Source: Deltaproteobacteria bacterium
GTDB taxonomy: Bacteria > Desulfobacterota > Binatia > UBA9968
DNA length: 41,907 nt
Assembly (NCBI GenBank): GCA_016210115.1
Contig: JACQUW010000055.1
Span: forward strand, 1 to 41,907
Direction: 5' to 3'
Position numbers and translations under genes: made by a program. Below, piece after piece: positions 1 through 9,105 of this stretch. How positions within the stretch are numbered: the stretch's first letter is position 1; every line of letters starts with the position of its first letter. The notes under the pieces are model-generated. The model saw only the letters and a program-made list of their open reading frames with translations. It had not been told where the DNA came from and did not search any database.

Positions 1-34
1 CGCCAAAACCGAAGAGAGCATTTTTTGTTTTCAT
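1..34 (-). CDS. Start of a gene leaving the window (partial)
   Basis: Only eleven codons are visible, beginning at an ATG on the minus strand (complement of 32-34) and reading MKTKNALFGFG before the left edge. An AAAGGGA tract lies about 8 bases upstream and could serve as a ribosome site. The Lys-rich then hydrophobic start would fit a signal peptide, and the position after a series of TctC-like receptors makes another receptor plausible. That is inference from context only. Confidence 0.3.
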   Translation of the reverse strand, partial: MKTKNALFGFG

Positions 35-109
35 CTCGTATTCCCTTTCTCAGCGGGAAGGGAGTAGCTCCGCGCGGCCAGCTTCTTGATTGGCTCGTTC
101 ACCTCTGGC

Positions 110-152
110 TCACAACGGTTTCAACTCTTTTCCTTGCATGCTTAGTGCCTAT
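110..152 (-). pseudogene. Remnant of a duplicated receptor-gene start
   Basis: Bases 114-150 closely match 1243-1278, the stretch around the start codon of the receptor gene at 176-1267: about 30 of 36 positions agree. Read on the minus strand, this copy gives MQGKELKPL and then stops, whereas the intact gene reads MRAKESKPLKRG. It looks like a vestige of a tandem duplicate whose body has been lost or replaced. Confidence 0.5.
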
Positions 153-175
153 TGCTGATTCAATTTCGTCCAACC

Positions 176-1267
176 TTAACGAACAGGGAGAGGGCCGGTG
201 CCGGTCAGCTTTTTAAAGAGTTCAATAACTGTTGGATCTCGCGGAAGCTCTCTTATGCTGCGTTCCTGTGCTTCTGGCAAGAGCGGCGTAGGATCGTCTC
301 CCGTCAGTTTTTTGAACTCCTTATGAAAATCAGGATCTCTGAAAGTGTTGCGCATTGCATACTGCAAAATCTGCACGCGATCGGCGGGTGTCCCGGGAGG
401 AAGAAGATAAGGTGAGCCGGCCAGCCTGAAAGCTCTGAAAAGCGCTAGGAGGTTTCTTTCGATATCCGATCTGGTAAATGCGTCCAGCTCGGGAAGATGT
501 GCAAAACGCGGGTGCTTGTCTCCTTTGGGAATTTCGATGATGGAATGAAGATCCACGAGCCCTTTATCGAGCCACTCAGGCATCCTCTGGACGATGGTAT
601 CGGCAATGTTTGCCCTGGCGTCCACCTCGCCTTTAACCAATGCTAGATCGATTTCCTGTCCTGCGTAGCCCGTCACAAATTTCGGGTCTCGGAGACCGAG
701 CAGCCAGGCAAAGATCCGTCCCGCGTTATAAACAGCATGCCCTACGGCCTGAGCTCCGATCCGGATTCCTGACGCACCTCGCAGTTTTTCCACTGTGCTG
801 AGGTGCGCCTCTTTCCGTGTCACGAACACATAATGGGTCGCGCTATTGGGCGACCCGAGATAAATAAATTTATCGACGTCGTATTGGACGCCCGGTTCGC
901 TTAGAATCGCACTCGAAAGAAATCCGCCTCCCACATTCGCGATGGTAAGGCCGTCAGGCCGGGCGGCTCTATAGAGATGATTTGCGGCCTTTCGACCTCC
1001 CGCGCCCGGCATGTACTCTGTAATGATGGTCGGATTTCCAGGAATGTATTTTCTTAGGTAGGCTAGGACAGGCCTGACTCGCAAATCTCCCGTGTCGCCC
1101 GCAGGACCTCCTCGAATAACAGTGACCGTCTTCCCCTGGTAAAAAGGTGCCTGGCAATAGAGATCCTCCGTGAAGACGGCATGGAGGGTGAGCAGGGTTC
1201 CGAATACGACGATGACTGGCGCTTTTAACCAGCCTCGTTTGAGCGGTTTCGACTCTTTTGCTCTCAT
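176..1267 (-). CDS. TctC/Bug-like tripartite transporter substrate-binding protein
   Basis: A 363-residue exported receptor of the TctC/Bug type, which binds carboxylates in the periplasm for a TctAB permease. The N-terminus has basic residues and a hydrophobic segment (about residues 15-38), followed by the family opening FYQGKTVTVIRGGPAGDTGD, and later PGAGGRKAANHLYRAARPDG, typical of TctC ligand loops. The ATG start has a GAGGAGA ribosome site about 10 bases upstream. It lies downstream of the TctA-TctB fusion gene (151-base gap) and is a close paralogue of the receptors at 3536-4606 and 4747-5745. The ligand cannot be read from sequence. Confidence 0.85.
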   Translation of the reverse strand: MRAKESKPLKRGWLKAPVIVVFGTLLTLHAVFTEDLYCQAPFYQGKTVTVIRGGPAGDTGDLRVRPVLAYLRKYIPGNPTIITEYMPGAGGRKAANHLYRAARPDGLTIANVGGGFLSSAILSEPGVQYDVDKFIYLGSPNSATHYVFVTRKEAHLSTVEKLRGASGIRIGAQAVGHAVYNAGRIFAWLLGLRDPKFVTGYAGQEIDLALVKGEVDARANIADTIVQRMPEWLDKGLVDLHSIIEIPKGDKHPRFAHLPELDAFTRSDIERNLLALFRAFRLAGSPYLLPPGTPADRVQILQYAMRNTFRDPDFHKEFKKLTGDDPTPLLPEAQERSIRELPRDPTVIELFKKLTGTGPLPVR

Positions 1268-1418
1268 GCTTAGTGTCTCCTCTCAGAAGCGGCTTCCAGT
1301 TGCGAGCTTGTGACGCGTTCGCTTGGTCTGCAGATGCAGAAGGCGAGCTGATGAGAGATGTTCGATCCTGGCGAAAAGCCGGTCAAAGAGCGGTTTTCTT
1401 TTTGTCACGACCACTGAA

Positions 1419-3422
1419 TCACTGAAAGAGAGCTCCCGCAGGCCATCTAATCATCAGGATGTACTCGAAAAGACCCCAAATCAGAAGGAAAATACTCGCG
1501 GTGAGCCCCACCGAGACTTTCCAGTTCTCTTTCCCCTCGATGAACGTGTAAAGCAGGATGAGCAGTGGCAGGCCGACCACCATTCCCAAGAGCCATATGG
1601 CAGTGGCGCCGCCGGCAAACCAGGCAAAAAATCCGCCCGTGCGCCAGATTTCGGTTCGCTTCTCCAGCTTGATATCGAACACCTCGTCCGCCTGGTAAGC
1701 CTGACTGCCTCCCGCAGCGGAATTCTCCCATGCCACGAGATCCCTGAATAATTGAATCACCGTCAGGACAAGACCCGGAACAGCAACGACATAAACCGGC
1801 ATGAGCCTCGCGATCAAAGGCCACTTCCAACCCACAACGAGCGCAGCCACAAACACGATCAGAAAAAAAGCGGTCAGTAAGGATGCCGGGCGAAATCTCA
1901 CGGTCAAGCGCGCCTTTTCCGCAACCGCTTCACGGTCCTGCCGCGTTTTCCAGCGACCCACCAGGGTAAGGAGTAGCGTCCCCAGAGCAAGGATGAGCAG
2001 GATGATTACTCCCGGCCGGCTTAACCAGGTGAAGCCGTAGCTTGCCACCGAACGGTAGAGATATTTCTCGAACAGGGTTCCAAGAACGAAGCCCAGGATC
2101 AGGGCAGGCCGGGGATAGCCCAGACGCCACATGAAGTAGCCGAGGATCCCGAACGACACGACGGCGACAAGATCAAGAGCGTCGCGATTCGCGCTGAAAG
2201 CGCCTAAGAGGATGAATGTGAGGATCAAAGGCACCAGAATCGTGTAGCGTATCTGGGCGAGCTTTGCGAGTTGGTTCGATAAGACAAAACCGATTAAGGT
2301 TCCCAGGATCGCGGAGATTCCCTGGATCCATATGATACTAAAGATCAGGTCGGCGTGTTTTCTCACCATCTCAGGGCCGGGCACAAACCCCCATGCCAGC
2401 AGAGCGACAATGAATAGCGCGGTCGTCGTCCCCTGGGGAATTCCCAGGAGAAGAACGCTCATGAGGTCGCCACCATCCTTGGCGTCGTTGGCGCTCTCCG
2501 GCGCGATCACTCCGCGCACATCGCCTTTGCCAAAAGTGTCCTTCGCTCCCTTGCAGCTCTGCGCGGCATGGCCGTAAGCGAGCCAGTCCACAGTCTGGGC
2601 GCCAATGCCAGGCACAAGACCCACCCACACACCCACGCCGCTGCAGCGAAGAACCAGCCACCATTCGCGGATCGTGTCTTTGATACCGTCGAGAAGGCTG
2701 CCCTTGAGTGGCGCGGATTCCACTTCCACCCCAACTTTAGTGAGGGCCAAATTTAGCGACGCCGGAATGCCGAACATGGCTAGAGCGACAATGCTAAGGG
2801 TAAAACCATCCAACAAATAGATCTGGTCAAAGACGTAGCGCATGACGCCGCTTTGCTCTTGCTGGCCGATCGTGGAGAGCAGCAGGCCGGCAAATGCCGC
2901 AATGACTCCCTTAAGTGGCTCCCGGCCAGCCAGGCAAGCTATCATCGTGAGACCCCAAAAGATGATGACGGCCAGTTCCGGCGATCCCAGCAGGTAGATC
3001 AAAGGCTGCGCGATGGGGACAGAAAAAAACAGCATGATGGTGCCGATCAGAGCGCCCATCCCCCCGGCCATAAAGGAAGCTCCCAAAGCGCGGCGAGCCT
3101 CTCCCCGACGTCCCATGGGATAGCCGTCTAGAATGGTTGCCTGGGAGCCGGCTCCTCCCGGAATGCCGAACAGGATAGGGAGGTAGGCGGCGCAGATGGC
3201 GCTCACCGAGCTCACGCCGATCAACAAAGCGATCCCCGTGAGCGGAGACCATTTGATAATGATGGGCAACAATAGAGCGTACGCTAAAGGCGTGCCGAAT
3301 CCTTGAGGCGCAACAGCCGTGAATGTCCCGATGCTAACTCCGATCGCCATGGCCAGAAAGATGTGCGCATGGATGATATTATTGAAGCCCTGAATTACGG
3401 CGCTATACAACGATGGTTCCAT
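1419..3422 (-). CDS. Tripartite tricarboxylate transporter permease, TctA-TctB fusion
   Basis: A 667-residue integral membrane protein. Residues 1 to about 500 match TctA, the large permease of the tripartite tricarboxylate family, with many hydrophobic segments and signatures such as GIPGGAGSQATILDGYPMG and LLGIPQGTTTALF. TctA alone is usually about 500 residues. The remaining 165 residues form a second group of about five membrane segments ending in GLFEYILMIRWPAGALF, typical of the small subunit TctB (DUF1468). No separate tctB gene is nearby, so the two subunits appear fused. It sits between TctC-like receptor genes on the same strand and would import the acids they bind. Confidence 0.88.
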   Translation of the reverse strand: MEPSLYSAVIQGFNNIIHAHIFLAMAIGVSIGTFTAVAPQGFGTPLAYALLLPIIIKWSPLTGIALLIGVSSVSAICAAYLPILFGIPGGAGSQATILDGYPMGRRGEARRALGASFMAGGMGALIGTIMLFFSVPIAQPLIYLLGSPELAVIIFWGLTMIACLAGREPLKGVIAAFAGLLLSTIGQQEQSGVMRYVFDQIYLLDGFTLSIVALAMFGIPASLNLALTKVGVEVESAPLKGSLLDGIKDTIREWWLVLRCSGVGVWVGLVPGIGAQTVDWLAYGHAAQSCKGAKDTFGKGDVRGVIAPESANDAKDGGDLMSVLLLGIPQGTTTALFIVALLAWGFVPGPEMVRKHADLIFSIIWIQGISAILGTLIGFVLSNQLAKLAQIRYTILVPLILTFILLGAFSANRDALDLVAVVSFGILGYFMWRLGYPRPALILGFVLGTLFEKYLYRSVASYGFTWLSRPGVIILLILALGTLLLTLVGRWKTRQDREAVAEKARLTVRFRPASLLTAFFLIVFVAALVVGWKWPLIARLMPVYVVAVPGLVLTVIQLFRDLVAWENSAAGGSQAYQADEVFDIKLEKRTEIWRTGGFFAWFAGGATAIWLLGMVVGLPLLILLYTFIEGKENWKVSVGLTASIFLLIWGLFEYILMIRWPAGALFQ

Positions 3423-3535
3423 TTCTCCTCTACACCGCCTCGTGTGATTTTTGTGACGAACTAACCAGAGCCATTCAGACCAGTGCAGCTACAACCGAAG
3501 GCGATCTCTTTTGCTTGTCAGCCGTGTCTGCCCGA

Positions 3536-4606
3536 TCATCGCGCCGGCAAAGGTCCTGGACCGGCAAGCTTGTTATAAAGATCGATAATCTGTGGTTCTC
3601 TTGGAATCTCTTTGATCGCAGCCGTTTGTTCCTCCGGCATGAGAGGAGACGCCTCTGCGCCGGCGAATTTCAACATGCTCGCGGCAAATTCGGGATCCTT
3701 GAAGGTTTTCCGCATCGCCTGCTCTAAAATCTCAACCTGCTCTTTCGGTGTGCCGGGGGGGAGAATGAAAGGAGAGCCGATCAGCCTGAAGTTTCGGGCC
3801 ATGGTAATCGCCTTTTTCTCGCGATCCGTTTTGGCGAAAATATCCAAAGCAGGAACCTTGTCGAAGACCGGATGGCGGAAACGATAACCTTTGGGAATCT
3901 CCAACATCGCGTGCCAGTGCATAGTTCCCTTGTCAAACCACTCGGGATTCCGTCTTGGAATGTCCTCCGTGACTTGCGCTCTGGCGTCCACCTCCCCGCG
4001 CAACATCGCCGCGTCGATTTCCGGCCCGGAATAGCCGATAACGAATTTCGGCTCTTTCAAGTCGAGGACCCACGCAAAAAGCCGGCCTACGACGTAAATG
4101 CTATGTCCGACGGCCTGACCTCCGATTCTGATTCCGGTAGCGGTGCGGAGTTTATCGAGGGTCTCTGTCTTGGCTTCCTTAACGGTATGGAAAACGTAAT
4201 TTGTTCGGCTGTTACCGGAGCCAAGATAGATAAATTTGTCTACGTCGTACTGAACGCCTGACGCGCCCAAGACGGCGTTGGTTACAAATCCCTCACCGAT
4301 ATTCGCCATCGTAAGCCCATCGGGGCGAGCCTGTTTGTACATGTAGTTCGCGGCTTTTCTGCCTCCGCCTCCGGACATGAACTCAGACACGATCGTCGGT
4401 TTCCCGGGGATGTATTTTTGCAGCAAGGGAATTACCGCCCTGACCCTCATGTCTCCCGTGCCGCCGGGGCTACGGCCCTGGATTATCGTGATGGTTTTAC
4501 CCTGGTAAAAGGGGGTCTGCGAATGAACGAAAGCGGGCGCCAAAAGCCCGCATACGATGATAAACAGAAGAATTCGTTGAGGTTGATATCTACTTTCTGG
4601 CTGCAT
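3536..4606 (-). CDS. TctC/Bug-like tripartite transporter substrate-binding protein
   Basis: A 356-residue periplasmic carboxylate receptor. The start at 4606 is chosen because an AAAGGAGGT ribosome site precedes it and a signal peptide follows at once (hydrophobic IILFIIVCGLLA-like stretch ending at FVHSQ). The reading frame extends further upstream, but without an equal ribosome site. The mature protein begins TPFYQGKTITIIQGRSPGG and contains SGGGGRKAANYMYKQARPDG. It is the second of three tandem paralogues and is directly upstream of the TctA-TctB fusion (113-base gap), so it is the best candidate for that permease's main receptor. Confidence 0.85.
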   Translation of the reverse strand: MQPESRYQPQRILLFIIVCGLLAPAFVHSQTPFYQGKTITIIQGRSPGGTGDMRVRAVIPLLQKYIPGKPTIVSEFMSGGGGRKAANYMYKQARPDGLTMANIGEGFVTNAVLGASGVQYDVDKFIYLGSGNSRTNYVFHTVKEAKTETLDKLRTATGIRIGGQAVGHSIYVVGRLFAWVLDLKEPKFVIGYSGPEIDAAMLRGEVDARAQVTEDIPRRNPEWFDKGTMHWHAMLEIPKGYRFRHPVFDKVPALDIFAKTDREKKAITMARNFRLIGSPFILPPGTPKEQVEILEQAMRKTFKDPEFAASMLKFAGAEASPLMPEEQTAAIKEIPREPQIIDLYNKLAGPGPLPAR

Positions 4607-4746
4607 TAATACCTCCTTTGCACGAAAGCCTCTCGTTTCAGTTTGGGCCCATTCGGCCGTCCGTATGAGTACAATCATCGCGCCGGGAGAGGTTCGGGGC
4701 CGGCGTTCCGCTTGAAAAGATAGTTCACCTCATGCTCGCGGGGAAC

Positions 4747-5745
4747 CTACTTGACAAATTTCTCAAGTTGTTCACCCGTAAGCGGCGTCGGGTCATCCAC
4801 GGAGAGCTTTTTAAAGTCTTTGTGAAATTCTGGATCCTTGAAGATCTTGCGCATGGCATCACGCAGGATCTCGACGCGATCTTTGGGTGTGCCGGGAGGC
4901 AGAATATAGGGCGAACCTCCAAGCCGGAAGGCACGCTGCATGGCCAACAGCCTGCGCTCCCTGTCGGATCTTACGAAGGTCTCGATCTCGGGTAGCTTCG
5001 AGAAGGTGGGGTGCTTGTCGCCTTTGGGAATCTCAACGATCGCGTGGAAATCCATAAGCCCCTTTTCAATCCACTCAGGGCTGCGCTGGAGCACGCTGTC
5101 AGCGATCTGCGCTCTCGCATCGACTTCGCCTCTCATCAGGGCCATATCGACCTCCGGTCCGGAATAGCCGGTTACAAACCGGGGATTTTTCAAATCGAGC
5201 ATCCAGGCGAATACTCGCCCAAAAAGGTAGATGTCGTGTCCTACGGACTGGGCGCCGACCCTGAGCCCGGAATGAGCGCGGAGTTTTTCAATGCTGCTCA
5301 GGCCGAGATCCCTCTTGGTGACAAAAACATAGTGAGAGGCGCTGTTGGGAGTGCCGAGGTAGTTGAGTTTGTTCAGATCATATTGGACACCCGATTCGCC
5401 CAGGACAGCATTCGCGATGAGGCCGACTCCAACGTTTGCCATGGTCAAGCCGTCCGGGCGCGCTGAGCCATAAATAAAATTGGCTGCCTTTCGACCTCCA
5501 CCCCCAGACATGTATTCAACGACGACGTTTGGACTGCCGGGGATATACTTTTTGAGATAAGGGATCACGGCCCGGACCCGGCCGTCGCCGGTACCGCCAG
5601 GGTTGCGCCCTTGAATCAACGTGACTGTCTTGCCCTGGTAAAAGGGCGCCTGTGATTTCGCGGAATCAGGTAAGATAAAGCAAAAGCACAGTGCCCATAA
5701 AATCACTCCGGGAAATCTGAAAAATCTCGAACTCTCACGCGCCAT
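4747..5745 (-). CDS. TctC/Bug-like tripartite transporter substrate-binding protein
   Basis: A 332-residue exported receptor, third member of the paralogous set. The frame is open to 5910, but the ATG at 5745 is preferred. It has an AGGAG site ten bases upstream, lies only 10 bases after the stop of the decarboxylase gene 5756-6382, and gives a clean signal peptide (MARESSRFFRFPGVILWALC...). Family marks are PFYQGKTVTLIQGRNPGG and SGGGGRKAANFIYGSARPDG. Close spacing to the ThDP decarboxylase genes suggests that its ligand is the substrate or product of that enzyme; this is inference. Confidence 0.85.
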   Translation of the reverse strand: MARESSRFFRFPGVILWALCFCFILPDSAKSQAPFYQGKTVTLIQGRNPGGTGDGRVRAVIPYLKKYIPGSPNVVVEYMSGGGGRKAANFIYGSARPDGLTMANVGVGLIANAVLGESGVQYDLNKLNYLGTPNSASHYVFVTKRDLGLSSIEKLRAHSGLRVGAQSVGHDIYLFGRVFAWMLDLKNPRFVTGYSGPEVDMALMRGEVDARAQIADSVLQRSPEWIEKGLMDFHAIVEIPKGDKHPTFSKLPEIETFVRSDRERRLLAMQRAFRLGGSPYILPPGTPKDRVEILRDAMRKIFKDPEFHKDFKKLSVDDPTPLTGEQLEKFVK

Positions 5746-5755
5746 ACAGATGCTC

Positions 5756-6382
5756 CTAGACAGTTTTTTTGGTGGTTTCTTGCTCCGGGACAGGATGCCT
5801 GAAGATCTTGATGCCGGCGGCTCTCTCAATGTAGCGGCCGAACCGAAACTTCGATTCGACGTCATCGACCGGGACGCCCCCGGCCTTCTCTCGAACCGGC
5901 TCGACTTCAAGGACGGTGAACGTGTAGCCGGGCTCGGTTACGACGGTTTCAAAATTGGATTTCAGCTTCTCCAGAGAGTCAAAGAAAAAGACGCGTTCGA
6001 TGCCAAGAGAGCGCGCGAGGGCCGCATAGTCGTTGCGCGCGACGTTGGGGAGGCGGACCGCCCCCGTGGCGTTATAGACGCGATTTGAAACCAGAAAATG
6101 CTTGAGGTTTGGAAGGCTAAGATCCCGTTCCACCATCAACATACCCGGATTCATCACAAAAGCGCCGTCGCCCATGAATACCCAAACCGGGAGTTTTGGA
6201 GCGCCCATCGCGATGCCCGCTCCAAACATTGAGATCATGCTCATGGAAGCGCCCAGATAGAAAGCCCGGTCCATGTCATGCGTGATCTTCCACCACATGC
6301 CGGAAGTCGTGCCTGCAGAAGTAATGACAACGCCATTGGTTTGCCGGCTGGCGAAATATTCGAAACACTCTCTCAATTGCAT
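5756..6382 (-). CDS. ThDP-dependent decarboxylase, C-terminal (ComE-like) subunit
   Basis: A 208-residue protein matching the cofactor-binding half of thiamine-diphosphate decarboxylases of the sulfopyruvate/phosphonopyruvate decarboxylase group. The diphosphate/Mg motif starts with GDG at residues 71-73 and ends near SN at 99-100, the usual spacing of about 27-30 residues. The start follows the partner gene by 9 bases, so the two halves (6392-6907 and this one) are probably a heteromeric enzyme encoded as two chains, as in ComD/ComE of methanogens. The actual 2-oxo acid is unknown. Family assignment is firm; a sulfopyruvate substrate is not claimed. Confidence 0.8.
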   Translation of the reverse strand: MQLRECFEYFASRQTNGVVITSAGTTSGMWWKITHDMDRAFYLGASMSMISMFGAGIAMGAPKLPVWVFMGDGAFVMNPGMLMVERDLSLPNLKHFLVSNRVYNATGAVRLPNVARNDYAALARSLGIERVFFFDSLEKLKSNFETVVTEPGYTFTVLEVEPVREKAGGVPVDDVESKFRFGRYIERAAGIKIFRHPVPEQETTKKTV

Positions 6383-6391
6383 TGTGTTCTC

Positions 6392-6907
6392 CTATGCCTC
6401 TCCTCTAAGAACCGGCTCCGTGAAGGCGACGACCGTTGGCCGGTTCATTACCTGCGAGTGCTTGAATGCATCGGGAATGCGGAGAATTTTCCGGCTTTCG
6501 TCAACGATCATATAGGGGAGGCTGATGGCGTCCATCAGGCGTTCAAGGTAGAGACCGTTGGCGATGTGGTGCGCGCGAGGGTCGCCGATGGCGCCTCGCA
6601 GCGTGGTGAACAAGAATAAAGGGATGTGATAGCTGTAATTTATTTTAGTCATAGCATAAAGGCAGGTCACAAGACCTGAGGCCCCCATCAGCGCCAGCGA
6701 GGGAATCCCGCCAAAAAAGGCCCCTGAGCACAACCCGATTGCTGATTCTTCCCGATTCACCGGAACGTGGGTAAAACGCCTGTCGTTGTCGATCGTATGG
6801 ATGAGGTCGGAGATCCAGTCGTCCGGAAGACTGGCGACCAGCCTAATCCCGCTTTTGATTAGTTGCTCGATTATCAATTCCGTCGCTTCTTGGTGTTTAG
6901 TGGCCAA
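6392..6907 (-). CDS. ThDP-dependent decarboxylase, N-terminal (ComD-like) subunit
   Basis: A 171-residue protein corresponding to the pyrimidine-binding half of a split ThDP decarboxylase. The stretch VNREESAIGLCSGAFFGG (around residues 50-67) carries the glutamate that activates the cofactor in this superfamily (Glu53 or Glu54). The start is taken at TTG 6907 because GGGAGG lies seven bases before it; a GTG at 6925 in the same frame overlaps that ribosome site. It is followed after 9 bases by the C-terminal subunit gene. A second, diverged copy of this gene pair lies at 29257-30341. Confidence 0.8.
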   Translation of the reverse strand: MATKHQEATELIIEQLIKSGIRLVASLPDDWISDLIHTIDNDRRFTHVPVNREESAIGLCSGAFFGGIPSLALMGASGLVTCLYAMTKINYSYHIPLFLFTTLRGAIGDPRAHHIANGLYLERLMDAISLPYMIVDESRKILRIPDAFKHSQVMNRPTVVAFTEPVLRGEA

Positions 6908-7012
6908 TGCTTTTCCTCCCTTCACAGGGCTTGATCAAGACATTCTTTTCCAAATGGGTTTCCGTCAGCTAACACACTGCCCGGCGCGCGTCAAGGAAAA
7001 CCAAATGCCAAG

Positions 7013-8041
7013 CTAGTGTACGGCCTTTTGTTCCTTAAGAACTTCCCTGAGTAAGCCGAAGTCATACATTCTCTTCACTTGTTCTTCGCGAGGAAGAGCT
7101 AGAATTTTCGGATCTTTCATCCGCAGCAGTGATATTTCCAGATCGCTCTGGATCGCTTTCTGAGAGATAATACCGTCGCTCGTCTGGATGGTCCGCAAGA
7201 AATCATAGGTGGATAGAGCGACCTCTTTGTCCAATTGGAACACCCGCATAATAATCGCAGCATTCTCATTCCGATTGTTCTCATCCAACACGAAGCGCAG
7301 CCCTTTCAACGTGGCTCGGAGGAACCGCTTAACCCTTTCCGGGTTATCTTTTAAAAGCGTATCCGATGCGACCACGCCGCCTCCAGGAAGATCGAGCACA
7401 TCGCCCAGGTAAAGAATTTTTTTCATGCCAAGTTTTTGCGCGGCAAGATCGAAGGGAGGCCACAGAATGGCGGCCTGAACGGCGCCGCTTTGAATTGCGC
7501 TCCAGACATTAGTGCCCCCGCCGGTGGCGAGAATGGAAACATCTTTTTCTGGATTCAATCCCAGGTGCCGGACGATGGCGCGGGCAGCGAAATCCGTGCT
7601 GGAGCCGATGCTGGTCACGGCAATTTTCTTCCCTCTCAGATCCGCGGGTCTATTGACCCCGGATTCCGGTCGTCCATACAAGAAAAAGTAAGGTTTGTCG
7701 TTGAAGCCGAAGATCGCCTTGATGGGCACGCCGGCCAGGGCTGCCCGGGTTCCCGAGCCTAAGCCCAAACTGAAATCGACCGATCCCGCCACCAGCACCT
7801 GCGCGCCGCGTGCCCCCCCTTGGACAAAAAGACTGGTGACCTCGAGATTCTCATCTCGATAAAATCTCTTCTCCTTCGCGATATAGTAAGGAACATCCGT
7901 GAGAGTTGCGGCGGCGTGGGCCACGTAAACTGTTGCAAGAGGCTTCTCCTGCGTAAACCCGTTAGGCGGCGCGGTTAATATTGCGGTCAATACTAAGAAG
8001 AGGCATAAAGCTGCAAACATCGGGTGTGCGGTAAACTTCAC
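7013..8041 (-). CDS. SsuA/NMT1-like ABC substrate-binding protein
   Basis: A 342-residue periplasmic receptor of the SsuA/TauA/NMT1 type (type II binding fold). The GTG start at 8041 is preferred because GGAGGA precedes it and a signal peptide follows (VKFTAHPMFAALCLFLVL...). Upstream in-frame codons would overlap the neighbouring gene. Typical features are YYIAKEKRFYRDENLEVTSL near the N-terminus, SVDFSLG, and DLRGKKIAVTSIGSSTDFAA. No ABC permease or ATPase accompanies it. It lies 105 bases upstream of the split ThDP decarboxylase genes. Confidence 0.85.
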   Translation of the reverse strand: MKFTAHPMFAALCLFLVLTAILTAPPNGFTQEKPLATVYVAHAAATLTDVPYYIAKEKRFYRDENLEVTSLFVQGGARGAQVLVAGSVDFSLGLGSGTRAALAGVPIKAIFGFNDKPYFFLYGRPESGVNRPADLRGKKIAVTSIGSSTDFAARAIVRHLGLNPEKDVSILATGGGTNVWSAIQSGAVQAAILWPPFDLAAQKLGMKKILYLGDVLDLPGGGVVASDTLLKDNPERVKRFLRATLKGLRFVLDENNRNENAAIIMRVFQLDKEVALSTYDFLRTIQTSDGIISQKAIQSDLEISLLRMKDPKILALPREEQVKRMYDFGLLREVLKEQKAVH

Positions 8042-8090
8042 GGCTTCCTCCGTTCGACTTTGGCAGCGAGATCTTGGAGCTCCCGGCTGC

Positions 8091-9080
8091 TTATCTTCCT
8101 TTAATTCCCAACTCTCTTTGGGCTTCGCGCAACAGACTGATTTCTGCCACTTCCTCAAGTGCCACGGGCCTTGTCAGTCTCAACTCCTGTTTCGCCTGCT
8201 CGATGACCAGACGCAGGCCATCTTCGGGTATCGCGCCGTCTGAATTGAAGACTTTCCAGGAGGAATCGTAAGCGGCGACAGCATGAGTTTGCCCGGTCCG
8301 TCCCCACTCCGCCAGAATTTTGATGGTTTCCTCTCTGTGCTCGCGAATAAAGCGGTTGGCCTTGACGAGCGCCTTGATGGCTCCTTTCACCTCGCCCGGC
8401 CTCTCCTTGATCTTATTTAACGTTGTGCCCAAGCCGACAAAGGGAAGACTGAAAATCTCATAACCCCTGGCCAGGATCTGAAAGCCCAATGTTTTCGCTT
8501 CAGCGTCTACCGGGGGCGCGACCACTACCGCGTCCACTATCCCTTCTTTCAGTGCGGCAAAGCGGGCCCGATCGGGACCCAGAGCGACAATTTTCACGTC
8601 CTTTTCGGGATCAACGCCGAAATGCCGCAACATCATCCGCCCTGCCACATCGTCGGTCGAGCCATACGCTCCAACTCCCACGACTTTTCGTTTCAACTCT
8701 CTCGTCGATTTGTGCTCAGGCCGGGCAATAAGAGCATGAGTCGAGCTATCGATAAGACTCGCGACCACTCTGAGTGGAAGTCCCCGGATCGCTCCCCTGA
8801 CTACAGAGCCGAAAACCATAGTGTAATCGATTTCCCTGCTGGCGAGCGCCGCGATCGAGACGGGAGGGCTCATCCTGATTACCTCAGGCTCCAGTCCCTC
8901 CTCCTTCCAGTAGCCCTTTTTAAGCGCCACGCCAGCGGACACAAAAGAGACGTTCTGATTGGCTACGGCAACGCGGATCTTTTCAGCGGCGGATAGTTCC
9001 GCAAGGAGCATCTCCAGCATCAAAAACGTGGAAAGAGCCCGAAAAATCCTTCTTTTGGAAGTTGCGTTCCCGTGTTTCAC
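8091..9080 (-). CDS. SsuA/NMT1-like ABC substrate-binding protein
   Basis: About 329 residues with a signal peptide (hydrophobic LSTFLMLEMLLAEL, cleavage near SAAEK) and the fold marks GVALKKGYWKEEGLEPEVIR, REIDYTMVFGS and LKRKVVGVGAYGSTDDVAGR. The frame is open to 9224, but the upstream part overlaps the UbiD gene. Two GTG codons (9098 and 9080) just past the UbiD stop are the likely starts. Neither has a strong ribosome site, so restart after UbiD termination is likely; 9080 is a choice, not a certainty. It probably binds a small organic acid handled by the adjoining decarboxylase. Confidence 0.82.
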   Translation of the reverse strand: MKHGNATSKRRIFRALSTFLMLEMLLAELSAAEKIRVAVANQNVSFVSAGVALKKGYWKEEGLEPEVIRMSPPVSIAALASREIDYTMVFGSVVRGAIRGLPLRVVASLIDSSTHALIARPEHKSTRELKRKVVGVGAYGSTDDVAGRMMLRHFGVDPEKDVKIVALGPDRARFAALKEGIVDAVVVAPPVDAEAKTLGFQILARGYEIFSLPFVGLGTTLNKIKERPGEVKGAIKALVKANRFIREHREETIKILAEWGRTGQTHAVAAYDSSWKVFNSDGAIPEDGLRLVIEQAKQELRLTRPVALEEVAEISLLREAQRELGIKGR

Positions 9081-9105
9081 TGTAAAATCGTGAGCCACAC
9101 GCGGA

